A stretch of DNA of 64,000 nt from Abelmoschus esculentus (lineage: Eukaryota; Streptophyta; Magnoliopsida; Malvales; Malvaceae), in contig JAUCBN010000034.1 of NCBI GenBank assembly GCA_035048815.1, positions 15,734,737 through 15,798,736 of the forward strand. Direction: 5' to 3'. The translations under genes and the position numbers were made by a program. The notes beneath the pieces were generated by a model. The model saw only the letters and a program-made list of their open reading frames with translations. It was not told the origin of the DNA and searched no databases. Shown here in pieces: positions 23,601 through 34,222 of this stretch (position 1 is the stretch's first letter; every line of letters begins with the position of its first letter).

Positions 23601-24500
23601 AGCATGCACAACAGCAGATTGCTTTGCAGGTAAGATAAGTATTACTTTTTTCCTTTCTAAATTCCATTCTTGTTTGTTGCAATTATCATTTTGCATAGCC
23701 CTTTTCTTTTGTCAGAGGTTTATGTTGCAACCTCAAGGTGTGCCCACAAAGATTGTGTGCTTGACTCAAGCGATTAGCGAAGATGATCTTAGAGATGACG
23801 AGGAGTATGGGGATATTGTTGAAGACATGAGACAAGAGGGTGGGAAATATGGTAAAATTCTTCTTAAACTATTCGGTCCATCCTTTTGTATTTGTCTCTC
23901 TTCTTTTTAAGACTTGTGTTGTCGTTGTTGTTGTGTGTGTTTGTATGTCTGTTTCACGGCCTTTTCTTTTGTTTCCCTTCTGCTATAGAATAATCGAGTT
24001 TAGATTACATAGACAGGAGAGACAGTAACCCTTTATCTATATTTTCACTATTCGGTTTCTGCTAACTAATTCCTTGAATAAAATTTTATGTGGATTCGAA
24101 ATTTTCACATGTGATCTGCAGGTGAGTTGGTGAATATTGTCATACCCCGCCCAAATCCAGAAGGCGAACCATTACCAGGTGTTGGGAAGGTCAGTGTTCG
24201 GTACCCTTGACTGATAGGATGGTTCTTCCATGTTCATCACTGTTCTAACTTCTAAGAAATCTTATTGTTTTAGTTATCCACCTGCACTGATAGGATGGTT
24301 CCGATAGTTGCACTGTATTCCTTCCGTACCCTTGACTGAAACTTTTATATATATATTTGAAGGTATTTCTGGAGTATTCAGACGTTGAAGGTTCCCGAAA
24401 AGCCCAAGCTGCAATGAATGGAAGGAGATTCGGTTCTAATCAAGTCATTGCTGTGTTCTATCCAGAGAACAAATTTGCTGAGGGGGACTATGATGCTTAA
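20620..24500 (+). CDS. U2AF65A: Splicing factor U2AF large subunit (U2AF65)
   Basis: Binds the intron polypyrimidine tract and, with U2AF35, recruits U2 snRNP to the branch site. Thirteen exons join in frame to 579 residues: 20620-20751, 21074-21327, 21443-21547, 21739-21845, 22418-22488, 22564-22611, 22700-22759, 22843-22903, 22987-23099, 23183-23629, 23716-23851, 24122-24189, 24363-24500. An RS/RD/RE-rich domain covers about residues 45-170. RRM1 is at about 245-325 (RRVYVGGLSPTANEQ) and RRM2 at about 365-445 (RIFVGGLPYYFTE; KGYAFCIYQD). A C-terminal UHM is at 477-579 (KIVCLTQAISEDDL; KVFLEYSDVEGSRKA) and ends GDYDA. Exon 6 follows a tandem CAGCAG acceptor. Length fits the family (Arabidopsis U2AF65A is about 573). 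By memory the Arabidopsis locus is At4g36690. Confidence 0.96.
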
Positions 24501-25154
24501 TGGCATATCTGATCTACTACCATGGGTTAGAGTTGTACGAACTGATTGATTCTTTGTTTAGTTTTTTTGTTTAAGATGTCGTAATATAAGAATTTTATCC
24601 ACCTCTTTTGTAAAATTCTAATGTTGGTTTTGGACTTAATGTTAAGTTTGTGGGATGCTATGCTATAAGCAAAAGTTAGTTTGTTGGTGCCTACTTATTT
24701 TGTAAAAAAAATAAATCTTAAATTTAATTTACGTAAAAATATATATTTAAAAATTTTAAATCTATATTCTTAATTATTTTTTTTAAATTAATTAATAGTG
24801 ATTAAGTAGTATCGTTCAATCACTTTGATTGTATCATTGGTATTCAAATCCGTGATTGTTCTTTTAACCATTTAGAGAGTTCATGTTATATTTTTAAAAT
24901 TAAAACCGACTTTTAATGTCTAAATTTAGCAAACATGGGTAAAAAATTTTGTACTAAAGTTTTTATCTTTGCTTTATTAATATGTAATTTTTTTGACAAG
25001 ATTTAATCGTTGTTAATATGTTTGATTAACAAGAACGTAAATTAAAATCTTCTATTTGGGACCTTGGGTGTGAAGGTTACCGTTGTTTAGATGCTCTCGT
25101 GTCCTCTCCCACTCTAAAAACCTAACCAAACCCTCAAAAGAGTTCCCGCAAAAG
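24501..25154. other. U2AF65 3' flank and PPR promoter
   Basis: 3' untranslated sequence of U2AF65 runs to roughly 24700, then AT-rich spacer. The PPR gene's leader begins near 25080. No other gene seen. Confidence 0.55.
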
Positions 25155-26369
25155 ATGTCATCTTCTATTTCTCTCCGCCAACTCCGCCACTTTTCGACCG
25201 CCACCGATGCAGTTGCCGCCGTTCACTCGTCCTCCATCTCAGTTTCACAAGCCAAAAGCAAACTCCGCGCCGAATACGATCCTGACAAAGCCCTCGAAAT
25301 CTACTCTTCCGTTTCCAAACACTACTCTTCCCCTTCTTCTTCTTCCCGCTACGCTCAAGACCTCATCGTCCGCCGCCTCGCCAAGTCCCGCCGTTTCTCC
25401 GAGATCGAATCCTTAATCGAGTCGCACAAGACCGACCCCAAGATTTCTCAAGAGCCTTTCCACTCGACACTCATCAGATCGTATGGGGTTGCTGGCATGG
25501 TAGATCATGCCATCAAAACTTTCCATCAGATCGACCAATTTGGTACCCTAAGATCAACCATTTCTTTCAACACCTTACTCTCGGCCTGCAATCAGTCAAA
25601 GCAGTTTGATAAAGTCCCCCAACTGTTCGACGAAATTCCCAAGAAATACAATGGTGTTTCACCAGACAAGGTTTCCTATGGGATTTTAATTAAAGCTTAT
25701 TGCGAAGCGAGTCATCCGGAGAAAGGGCTCGAGGTTTTAAGAGAAATGGAAAGGAAAAGCGTTGAGGTAACTACAGTTACCTTTACAACAATTTTAAATG
25801 GTTTATATAAGAAGGGAAAAACAGAAGAAGCTGAGAAGTTGTGGATGGAGATGATGCAGAATGGTTGTAAATTAGATGTTGCTGCTTACAACGTTCGGAT
25901 TTCAAACTTTCAAGACGGGGATCCAGAGAAAGTGAAGGAATTGATTGATGATATGAGCAGCCTGGGGTTGAAGCCGGATACCATTAGTTATAATTATCTA
26001 ATGACTTGTTATTTTAAGAGAGGCATGTTGGACGAAGCTAAGAAGGTTTATGAAGGATTGGAAAGTAATGGGTGCAGCCCAAATGCGGCTACTTTTAGGA
26101 CTATGGTGTTTTACTTGTGCTTAAATGGATTGTATGAGCAAGGTTATAAGGTGTTCAAAGAGAGTGTAAGGTTGAATAAGGTTCCAGATTTTAACACATT
26201 GAAACATTTGGCGGAGGGATTGGTGAAGAAAAAGAAGATCAAGGATGCAAAAGGGTTAATCAGGATGGTAAAGAAGATGTTTCCTCCGAACTTCACGAAT
26301 GCATGGACGAAGCTCGAGAAAGAACTTGGTTTGGTTTCTTGCAATGCTGCTAATGCTAAAGCTCAATAG
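25155..26369 (+). CDS. Mitochondrial pentatricopeptide repeat protein, PPR336-like
   Basis: Intronless P-class PPR protein, 404 residues. The N-terminus (MSSSISLRQLRHFSTATDAV) is Arg/Ser-rich and acid-free, as in a mitochondrial presequence. Repeat units follow, for example STISFNTLLSACNQSKQFDK, DKVSYGILIKAYCEASHPEK, TVTFTTILNGLYKKGKTEEA, DTISYNYLMTCYFKRGMLDE and NAATFRTMVFYLCLNGLYEQ. The C-terminal block has KDAKGLIRMVKKMFPPNF and KLEKELGL. This follows Arabidopsis PPR336 (At1g61870), a structural component of the mitochondrial ribosome, along nearly its whole length; by memory the collinear paralogue is At4g36680. The reading frame is open upstream to 25083, but the first ATG in it is at 25155, which I chose. 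Role in mitoribosomes is inferred from homology. Confidence 0.94.
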   Translation: MSSSISLRQLRHFSTATDAVAAVHSSSISVSQAKSKLRAEYDPDKALEIYSSVSKHYSSPSSSSRYAQDLIVRRLAKSRRFSEIESLIESHKTDPKISQEPFHSTLIRSYGVAGMVDHAIKTFHQIDQFGTLRSTISFNTLLSACNQSKQFDKVPQLFDEIPKKYNGVSPDKVSYGILIKAYCEASHPEKGLEVLREMERKSVEVTTVTFTTILNGLYKKGKTEEAEKLWMEMMQNGCKLDVAAYNVRISNFQDGDPEKVKELIDDMSSLGLKPDTISYNYLMTCYFKRGMLDEAKKVYEGLESNGCSPNAATFRTMVFYLCLNGLYEQGYKVFKESVRLNKVPDFNTLKHLAEGLVKKKKIKDAKGLIRMVKKMFPPNFTNAWTKLEKELGLVSCNAANAKAQ

Positions 26370-27286
26370 GCAAAAGAATCTACAGGTTGAAAAGGAGATT
26401 GTAGCTGTTATTTACCGGTGATTTTGAGATAGCTGCTTTCACTTCATTGCAGCTAAGCATTATTAGATGAATTATGCAATCAGTTTATATGCCAATTTCA
26501 GGTAAAGCTTCCATAGAAAATATGAATGGCGATGGTTTTGCAAATGCCAATCCTATTTTAATAGCAAGGATTGATTGATGTTACATTTGTTTTCTGTTTG
26601 TTTGTTTTTGTTGTTCTGCTTGTCTTGGGTTGAGAAGGGAATTCCAATAATCAAACTATCTGCTAAAAGTACTAGTTTTGTTTCCTTCATGACATTGAAC
26701 ATTGTTCTATCTATCCCTGTCTGAAATGCTATTCTAGATGAATGCTTTGCCTGTTGGTTTCAATCTGTGGCTGCCCTCCTAATACTGAATGATAGTATCA
26801 TCTCCAATCAATTAAGCTTTAATTGCATCATAAGTCCTCAAAGACTCAAATTCTGAATTGGTTTCATAAAAAATTATCTAATTTAGTCTTTAAAATGTCA
26901 CCATCATATTAATTAATTATATCAGCCAAGTCATTATGTTGGACATTGAGTGTCTATTTGAGTATGATATGGAGCATATTTAAAATATGCAGAGTTAAAT
27001 TATAAACACATGTATATTTATTGTGGGGCAATTTGGATCTAACATATTAAGAAAAAAACGACCTTAAATTTTATGGCATGGTTTGTTTTTAACACTTTGG
27101 GTCCAAGCTATTCATGCAGTAGTGTTATATTTTTATAATTTAATCTATATTTCATGTACAATAATTATTTTATTGTCAATACATGAGATATTTTCTCGTA
27201 TTTTAAAAAAAAATGACATACAAATCTTTAAATTTTATGGTTTAGAAATTTAGGTTGTAGTTTAGGGTTTATAAATTCATATGATA
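26370..27286. other. PPR 3' flank and AT-rich spacer
   Basis: 3' untranslated region of the PPR gene, then AT-rich sequence. No coding region recognised. This spacer and the tandem duplication after it mark the join between two collinearity blocks. Confidence 0.55.
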
Positions 27287-28414
27287 GGTGTAGAATTTAA
27301 TATTTATGGTTCAATTTAGGATTTAGGGTTTAATATCTAGGTTATGGTGTTAGTTCTAGGGATTAGGGTTTAAGTTTAATTTTTTACATAGTCTGTATAT
27401 CAAAATATAACCATGTGTGTCAAAATATAACTTTGTTTTAAATGTATTTACTTATATTGAATTTGATAGAACGACATAATTGATACTCTAACGATTCAAT
27501 TTAAAAAAATTTTAAAGTTTAACCATGCATTTAGAATTTGACAATAGTTTGGGTGATAGTTAACCCTTTAGTTAATTAAATGAATTAAACACTTTGAAGT
27601 CATTCAGTAATAATTAACAAACTAAATTATCTCCAATCTTACATAATTATGCCCACACAATTCCTACAAGCAAGGAGAGACCACCTATATTGAGTTTAGA
27701 ATATAGATGTAGAATTTAATATTTATAGTTTAATTTTAAAGATTAGGGTTTAAGTTTTAATTTTTTATATAATTTATATATCAAAATATAATTATGTGTA
27801 TCAAAATATAACTCGTTTTAAATGTATCCACTTATATTGAGTTTGATAGAATGACATAAATTTTTTTTTGGTAAGTATTTGAGTTTTATTTATCTAAACC
27901 TGAGAATAAGTAAAAACCCTATAGATACGAGAAATTATATCATGGGTCAGTCTCACTACGTCATTCATGGGATCAACCAATAAAAACTGTTCATCTCATT
28001 ATTTTTTAATTTTCCAAGTGAAGATTCACTTGAGAAAAAATTATGACATAGAAAAATTGATGAAGTGGGCAATTTCTATTGGTTGGTCCCATGAACAGGT
28101 GGTGGGACTGACCCATGATATAATTTTTCCTATAGATACCCTTGGGCGGCCATCCTCTTAAGAAATTTTCTAAGCTATACATATATTTTTATTTACATCA
28201 TCCATGTGTATATTTTTATCCTGTACTCTAAGAATTCAATTTAATTTTTTTAAAGTTTAACCATCCATTTAGGACAATAGTTTGGGTGATAGTTAACCCT
28301 TTAGTTAATTAAATGAATTAAACACTTTGAAGTCATCCATTAACAATTAACAAACTAAATTATCTCCAATCTTACATAATTATGCCCACACAATTCCTAC
28401 AAGCAAGGAGAGAC
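27287..28414. repeat. Tandem duplication of about 400 bp, second copy interrupted
   Basis: Copy 1 runs about 27287-27683 and copy 2 about 27703-28414. Shared words in the same order: GTAGAATTTAATATTTAT, then ATATCAAAATATAA, then GACAATAGTTTGGGTGATAG, then TTAACCCTTTAGTTAATTAA, then ACACAATTCCTACAAGCAAG and GAGAGACCA. Copy 2 is split after GACATAA near 27858 by about 360 bases that contain a MITE-like element. The 3' end of copy 2 lies only about 220 bases before the DUF620 start, so promoter-proximal sequence of that gene was duplicated. Confidence 0.9.
27929..28130. mobile_element. MULE-like MITE, about 202 bp
   Basis: Long imperfect inverted arms: the left begins GAGAAATTATATCATGGGTC and the right end, reverse-complemented, begins GGAAAAATTATATCATGGGT. 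The arms continue to match through CAGTC(T/C)CAC and TTCATGGGA(T/C)CAACCAAT. Nine bases, TATAGATAC, are repeated at 27920-27928 and 28131-28139, extending to 11 if CC is included. A 9-11 base target duplication and G-starting termini fit a Mutator-like non-autonomous element. The 64-codon frame across it is a hairpin artefact. Confidence 0.85.
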
Positions 28415-28632
28415 CATAAGACAAATCCCTTGCCCATTCATTTTCCCCACATAGGTCCCGATTCTCACTCTCAATAAACAAGACCCTGAAGAAGAAAGGA
28501 AGGGCACTTGGTGGTTCAATCACTTGAATTCCCTCTCGCTTTGCATCTATAACCATATCACTATTTATTTTGTTCATTATCCATCTTCTACTCTATTTCT
28601 TTCTTACATTTTGTCTCTGAAAATTGTGTTAA

Positions 28633-29942
28633 ATGAGGAAACTTTGTCCTAACATCGACAAAGAAGATGGCCTCGAGACAGTTCTCGAGGTCCCGGTGCC
28701 GGAAGAAATGTTCACCAGCATGGGAAACAACCTTCAAGCCCGGTTGGAAAACATGTTAACATGGATGAAAGCTCAAACATCCGATAAATGGTCTCAGCCG
28801 ATGCTCGCTGGTCGGATTAACGAGCTACGGTTCCTTCTTTATCTCGTCGGATCACCTCTCATCCCTCTCCAGGTGCAATTAGGCCACTCAGTTCACAAAC
28901 CTGTCAAGGATTGCTCAATTGTAACTCTTCTCAATAACTCTCTCACGATCAAGCTTGAACCAACATTTCATTCCTTGAATTCAACATTATTTTATCCTTT
29001 TAACACATTTATGAATGACTCAACATATGTTCCCTCCCCTGCAGCAAGCTTCAACAGCAAAATACATAGTGCAGCAGTACATAGCTGCAACAGGCGGACA
29101 ACAAGCGTTAAACGCGGTGAACAGCATGTGCGTCACCGGTCAGGTGAAAATCACCGCATCGGAGTTTCAGCAAGGTGATATCAACGTTAAAGTGAAAAGC
29201 ACCGAGGAAACAGGCGGATTCGTCCTATGGCAAAAAGATCCAGATTTATGGTGCTTGGAGCTTATCATTTCAGGGTGCAAGGTTGTTTCTGGAAGCAATG
29301 GCAAACTTTCCTGGAGGCATTCCTCTAATCAAAACACTCCCATTTCAAGAGGCCCCCCTAGACCCTTACGCAGATTTCTCCAGGTATCATATTTTTTCTT
29401 GAAGTATTCGTGTCCGATAACATAAAATCGAGCTTATTCGTTTCTCGGTATGTTTCGAGTAGGGGCTGGATCCAAGGTCTACGGCCAACCTGTTTATAGA
29501 TGCCACATGCATAGGTGAGAAGGTTATAAACAATGAAGACTGCTTCATCCTGAAGCTGGAGACGAGTGCAACCGTTCGTGAGGCTCAGAGCGGACCAAAC
29601 TACGAGATAATCAACCACACGATCTGGGGTTACTTCAGCCAGCGATCTGGTCTCATGATTCAGTTCGAAGATTCAAGGCTGTTAATGATGAAGAACAAGG
29701 ACGACAACGACGTGTTCTGGGAGACTAGAACCGAGTCGGTAATGGATGACTACAAATGCACCGATGGCGTCAACATCGCACATTCTGGTAAAACAAGCGT
29801 CACGGTGTTCAGGTACGGCGAGCAATCGGCTAACCACAAGCGGCAGATCGAGGAGAAATGGAAGATTGAAGATGTTGATTTCAATGTGTGGGGTTTGACA
29901 AAGGAGGATTTTCTTCCGCCATCTGATCCACAAACAAGTTGA
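28633..29942 (+). CDS. DUF620 family protein
   Basis: Three exons, 28633-28920, 29045-29383 and 29463-29942, join in frame to 368 residues. Family blocks seen: MKAQTSDKWSQPMLAGRINE and LRFLLYLVGSPLIPLQVQLG in exon 1; STAKYIVQQYIAATGG, SEFQQGDINVKVKS, GGFVLWQKDPDLWCLELI and KLSWRHSSNQ in exon 2; LDPRSTANLFIDATCIGEK, IWGYFSQRSGLMIQFEDSRL, NVWGLTKEDFLPPSD in exon 3. DUF620 proteins are plant-specific and their biochemical role is unknown to me. The Arabidopsis neighbour of DDM1, At5g66740, is a DUF620 gene by memory, which fits the position here. The start is the first ATG before the conserved EVPVPEEMF segment. Confidence 0.92.
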
Positions 29943-30642
29943 AATAAATAATTTGGAAAATAGTTTACAAGCATAAGAAAAAGAATTTTGAACCAGCTTC
30001 TTCATATATTCAATTGCATTTAGAATCTATATTTAATTCGATTTGTATTAGTGATATAACATAAATTAATTCGAGTTTAAAACTTTTAATTTTTATAATC
30101 AGGTTTTAAGTTTAATATTCAAAAGAATTAAATTTATTTGTTTAATATTTAAGAGTGATAGTTATAATTTAAAGTATTAATTTAAAATTTAAGAGTTATA
30201 AATCAACATCAAAATCTTTAATCTGTTTAAACCTTAAATCATGACTTTTAAAACTTAAATTTTAACATTAATACATGAATTAGTGTCTTAAATTAAATAA
30301 ACAAACTTTAAATCTAAAATAATTTTGAAAATTAAAATTTTCTGTAATCAATGAATGAAATAATGTATATGATTTTTGTTTCCTTCAAAAATTTAATTTC
30401 TCTCTGTGCAACTCTGTTGGGTTTGAAAGTCGTAGGCTGGACCGTGATTCACCAATGCTTAGCTAATCCAGCACAGCAGTTCATAGCAACCTTTGTGGCA
30501 ATTGAGTAATTTATTTACACTCCAGTGGCATTCTTCTAATCTTATAGTCTTACGTAAAGTGACGTGTAAAAATTTACGAGAATTCTCTGTTTGTTGTTTA
30601 TATTATGAATTACTCTCGTCTATGTAATTTATGAGTTTATTT
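29943..30642. other. DUF620 3' flank and AT-rich spacer
   Basis: 3' untranslated sequence, then AT-rich spacer with no recognised coding region. Confidence 0.5.
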
Positions 30643-31208
30643 TAGAGTTGTAAATGAGACGAAATAAAATGTGAATTATTCGAGTTTGATTTGTTAAAAT
30701 TTATTCAAAAGTCAATTCAATTGGATTTGGTTCGTGCTTGAATTCGATTCAAGTTCTTATCGAGTTGAGCTACATGATAATCGACTCAAAAAAATCACGA
30801 ACTACTAAAAAATATAAATATATATTTTTTTTATTTTTATAATTTAAAATCTAAATTTTTAAACTTAAAACCATAAACATAAATCTTGAACCTTAAATTA
30901 ACACATTAAACCCTAAAATTAACAAGTTTGAATTTACATGTTTATGTATATCAAAGTTTTTTCTTCATTAGACTTTAAGTGAGATGTGACAGATAAGAGT
31001 TACTCGAGTCTAACACGATTAAATATCAATCAACACTTGACTTGAATAAGCTCAAATAAAGCTCAAACTCGACTTGAGTTTTTAACGAGTTGAGATAAAC
31101 TCAAAATTTTTAGGTCCGTTTAAAATTACTCAAACTCGACTCAAAATCTTAATGAGTCTAACCGAACTTAGCATTACTCTAACTTGACTCGACTCGTTTA
31201 CACCTCTA
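30643..31208. mobile_element. Probable non-autonomous hAT-like element or relic
   Basis: The left end reads TAGAGTTGTAAATGAGAC; the right end, reverse-complemented, reads TAGAGGTGTAAACGAGTCGA. Subterminal sequence is full of short GACTCGA/CTCGAGT-type words, a style common in plant hAT-derived elements. No clear 8-base target duplication and no open frame, so it is old or its ends are slightly off. Confidence 0.55.
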
Positions 31209-31803
31209 ATCTATTAGATATATTTATTTTATTAATCTTCTCAATTTATTTTTTTATCAAATAAATCTTTATTTAATAAAAATTATTTTTAAATTTAATT
31301 TATAATAAATACTAATAAAGATTCCTATAAAAATAAATAAAAATTAATTAATTATATTTATTAATTAATCACACAAATAATTTACGAAAATAAATTTTGA
31401 TATAATTTCTCCCGCCTGCTATTTTTTCTCATCTACCCACATATTTGTCGAAAACAAACACACCCACCTACCATCATAACCGTTCATTTATCCACGTCAC
31501 CGATCCGTGTCTTCCTCAATCCAACGACTTACCAGTCCAATAATTCACGAAACCACACCCATAAGTCCACGTTTCCAATATTAAGCGAAAAAAATTATAC
31601 AAAAACAAGGGAGAGAGGAAATTGAAATTAGGTTTTCTTCTTCTTCTTTTTGATTTTATTTGCAAGCGATGGAAACTTAGAAAGAACTTGATCCGTACAT
31701 CTAGAGAGAAAAAAGCTTTTAGGGTTTAATCGTTTAGACAGATTGAAACCGAACTCACTCTCGATTTATCGGGAAAAAAACTAGGGTTAGGGTGTCGTTC
31801 TTT
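31209..31803 (+). promoter_or_regulatory. ANP32-like promoter and leader
   Basis: AT-rich to about 31430, then a less AT-rich promoter. A telo-box-like TTAGGGTTTAA occurs near 31719, and TAGGGTTAGGGT lies just before the start codon. The leader has a CTT-rich run at about 31633-31650. Confidence 0.45.
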
Positions 31804-34222
31804 ATGGATGAGATTTGGGAGAGAGCGGTGGAGACAGTGCTAGATGGGCACACGGACCACACGGCGGTTCGAACCTTGACACTTGACGGTGCAGTGAAGT
31901 GTGTTCAAGGTCGCCTCCCACCGCCTGGTGTCTTGGAAAAATTTGTGAATCTTCAACACCTTTCCCTCGCCAACATCGGTGCTTTATCCCTAGAACAGTT
32001 TCCTCGTTTAAGAAATCTCCAAAAACTTATCCTTTCTGACAACAGAATCTCCGGTGGACTTGAGTTCCTGGTTGAAGCTGGCCTCTACTCGCTTCGAGAT
32101 CTTGACTTGTCCAACAATCGGATTCAATATATCGAACATCTTGCCCCGCTTGCTCAGCTTAAACTTGTTTCGCTCGACCTTTATGAGTGTCCAGTTACCA
32201 GAGTTAAGGATTATCGTTCTAGAGTATTTAGTTTGATTAAATCGTTGAAATATTTGGATAAAATGGATGCTGAAGGGAATGAAAGGCCGGAATCGGATGA
32301 GGAGGATGATGAAGAGGAAGAGGAGGATGAAGAGGAAGAAGAAGAGGAAGATGAAGAGGATGATGAAGATGATTCAGGGAGTGGGGAAATCGACGATGAG
32401 GATCTTCTGTGCAGAATGAATAATGGACATAACAAAGAAGAGGAAGGGATTGCTGATGAAAACGAAGACGAAGAGAGTGATGCTGATGATGAAGAGACTG
32501 AGACTGATAGAAGAAGAAATGGGCAGAGCCATGAGGCAAACGGGTTTCACATTGGGCAAGTAGGGAGAGATGATGATAATGATGAAGATGAAGAAGATGA
32601 AGAAGAAGATATTGTGGAAGCTCATGAGATTGGGGGTAGTGATGATGAGGAAGATGGGGTTGAGGAGGAAGAGGTGGATAATTATGAAACGGATCTTGCA
32701 GAGCCAGGAAGTATTGGATTTTTGACAAGCACAGAAGGGGAGATCGATGCGCATGAACATGGAGAAGATGACGGGGACTATGTTGATGATGATGGTGAGA
32801 CTGGCGAGGAAGAAGAGCAAGGTGTTGAAAATGATGTGGAATTTAAAGATGAGGAAGAGGAGGTGAGATTCCTTTTTACTCATAACCGAATTTGGTGTGT
32901 TTTAGTTTCCAGTTTTTCTTTTTTATTTTTGTCCTTAGCAGGAGTCAAAATTTTGATTGAATTAATCATTTTAGATTTTTTTCAGGTAAATTACATGTCG
33001 TGGCATGGCTGCACTGTTATGCTTTAAACCTTACAGTTTGTTCTTGGTCTTCTAACAGTGTGCCTATGTTTCTTTGAAACATGAAAAAGGAAAACAAGTA
33101 GTGTGTTTATGTATTGGTGCTAACCAAGAATTTCTTGCTATAAATCTGGCTACTTTTCTTGTTGGAAAGTTCATATGTGGTTTATGTTTTGCTCCATGAA
33201 ATAGACGCAACATTTTAAGTTATTTCTACATGCTTCCTTGGTAATTTTGTTATTTATCTGTTTTTGCTAATGTATTTGGTGGTTTCTAGTCTTAATTTCC
33301 AACCCTTTTTCTTGTTTACTCTTACAAGTGTTTGCTTGATGAGAGCAAGAGAGAAATTACCAAAGCACAATAGTTTTAGATTTTTAGCTTGATGGAGGTC
33401 TCTCTAGTATTTTTCTTTAATCCCTTGAAATTTGTAGTTCATCGTCTCTTTCCTTCAACTGTTGTTTTTTGTATGTGTATGTACTCGTTGTCAGAGATGG
33501 TGAATTTTGATGTCTTGTCTTTGAAGTATGTTTGAATCCCTTTCTAACAATTTCTTCACCATGATAATACACTTGTAAAACTGATAAGCAACTTTGCAAT
33601 GCTATGTCTGCTTTCTTTTGGATAGCGCATTGCATTCTCGGTGAAGTAGTTTTTGCTTATGTATTTAAGAACTTGTTTCTGCTTTGGAAAAAAAAATACT
33701 GGCACTTGTGTTCTGGTTCCGTTGTTATAGTAGTTTTTATTGAATTATTTGATGTTACTGTAATTATTGTGGCTAAGATGTTTCCTGTGCAGAAGATTAT
33801 CGCTGTTAGTTTTTAATGTTATGTATGTTTTCACTTTTTGCTTTTGGGTTTTTTGGAGGATTGAGAGACAAATAAAAAACACAGTTAATTGTAATATCTT
33901 CAAGTTCGTTGAAATGATTGAATTGAATTCTTTGTAATTCCTTTTTGTTGACTGTTAATTGCAGGATGATGATTATGGTGAAGGATACCTGGTTCAACCA
34001 GTGGGTCAAGCTGAAGAACATGATGTCGGAGGTAGTGATATGGAGCCTATGAATGAAGAAGATGATGTAAAAGATGAGGAAGATGTTGAAGATGACGATG
34101 AAGTGTTGCCGTCATCTTCACAATTAAAGAGAAAGAGAAATGGCGATGCAGAGGAAGATGTGGATGAAGAAGACGAAGACGACGATGTTGAGTTCACAAA
34201 GTCATCAAAGAAGCATGGTTAG
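31804..34222 (+). CDS. Acidic leucine-rich nuclear phosphoprotein 32-related (ANP32-like)
   Basis: Two exons, 31804-32862 and 33965-34222, join in frame to 438 residues across a 1.1-kb intron. The N-terminus (MDEIWERAVETVLDGHTDHT) and four or so leucine-rich repeats occupy about residues 1-150, including LQHLSLANIGAL, LQKLILSDNRISGG, LRDLDLSNNRIQYIE and the LRR cap DYRSRVFSLIKSLKYLDKMD. The rest is an Asp/Glu-rich tail, interrupted near the end by a KRKR nuclear-localisation motif at residues 408-411. ANP32 proteins are nuclear histone-binding and phosphatase-inhibiting chaperones. The frame is open four codons upstream, but 31804 is the first ATG and gives the family start. By memory the Arabidopsis homologue is At3g50690. 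Confidence 0.94.

Noticed and set aside
25083..25154. Upstream extension of the PPR reading frame
   Set aside because: The frame is open but has no ATG; the first ATG at 25155 gives the family's mitochondrial presequence.
27967..28161. 64-codon open frame
   Set aside because: It lies across the inverted arms of the MULE-like MITE; no protein meaning.
32211..32883. Long minus-strand frames of 74-169 codons inside the ANP32-like gene
   Set aside because: They mirror the GAN-rich acidic coding sequence (poly-Ser, poly-His and Ile/Phe-rich products); shadows of the real exon.
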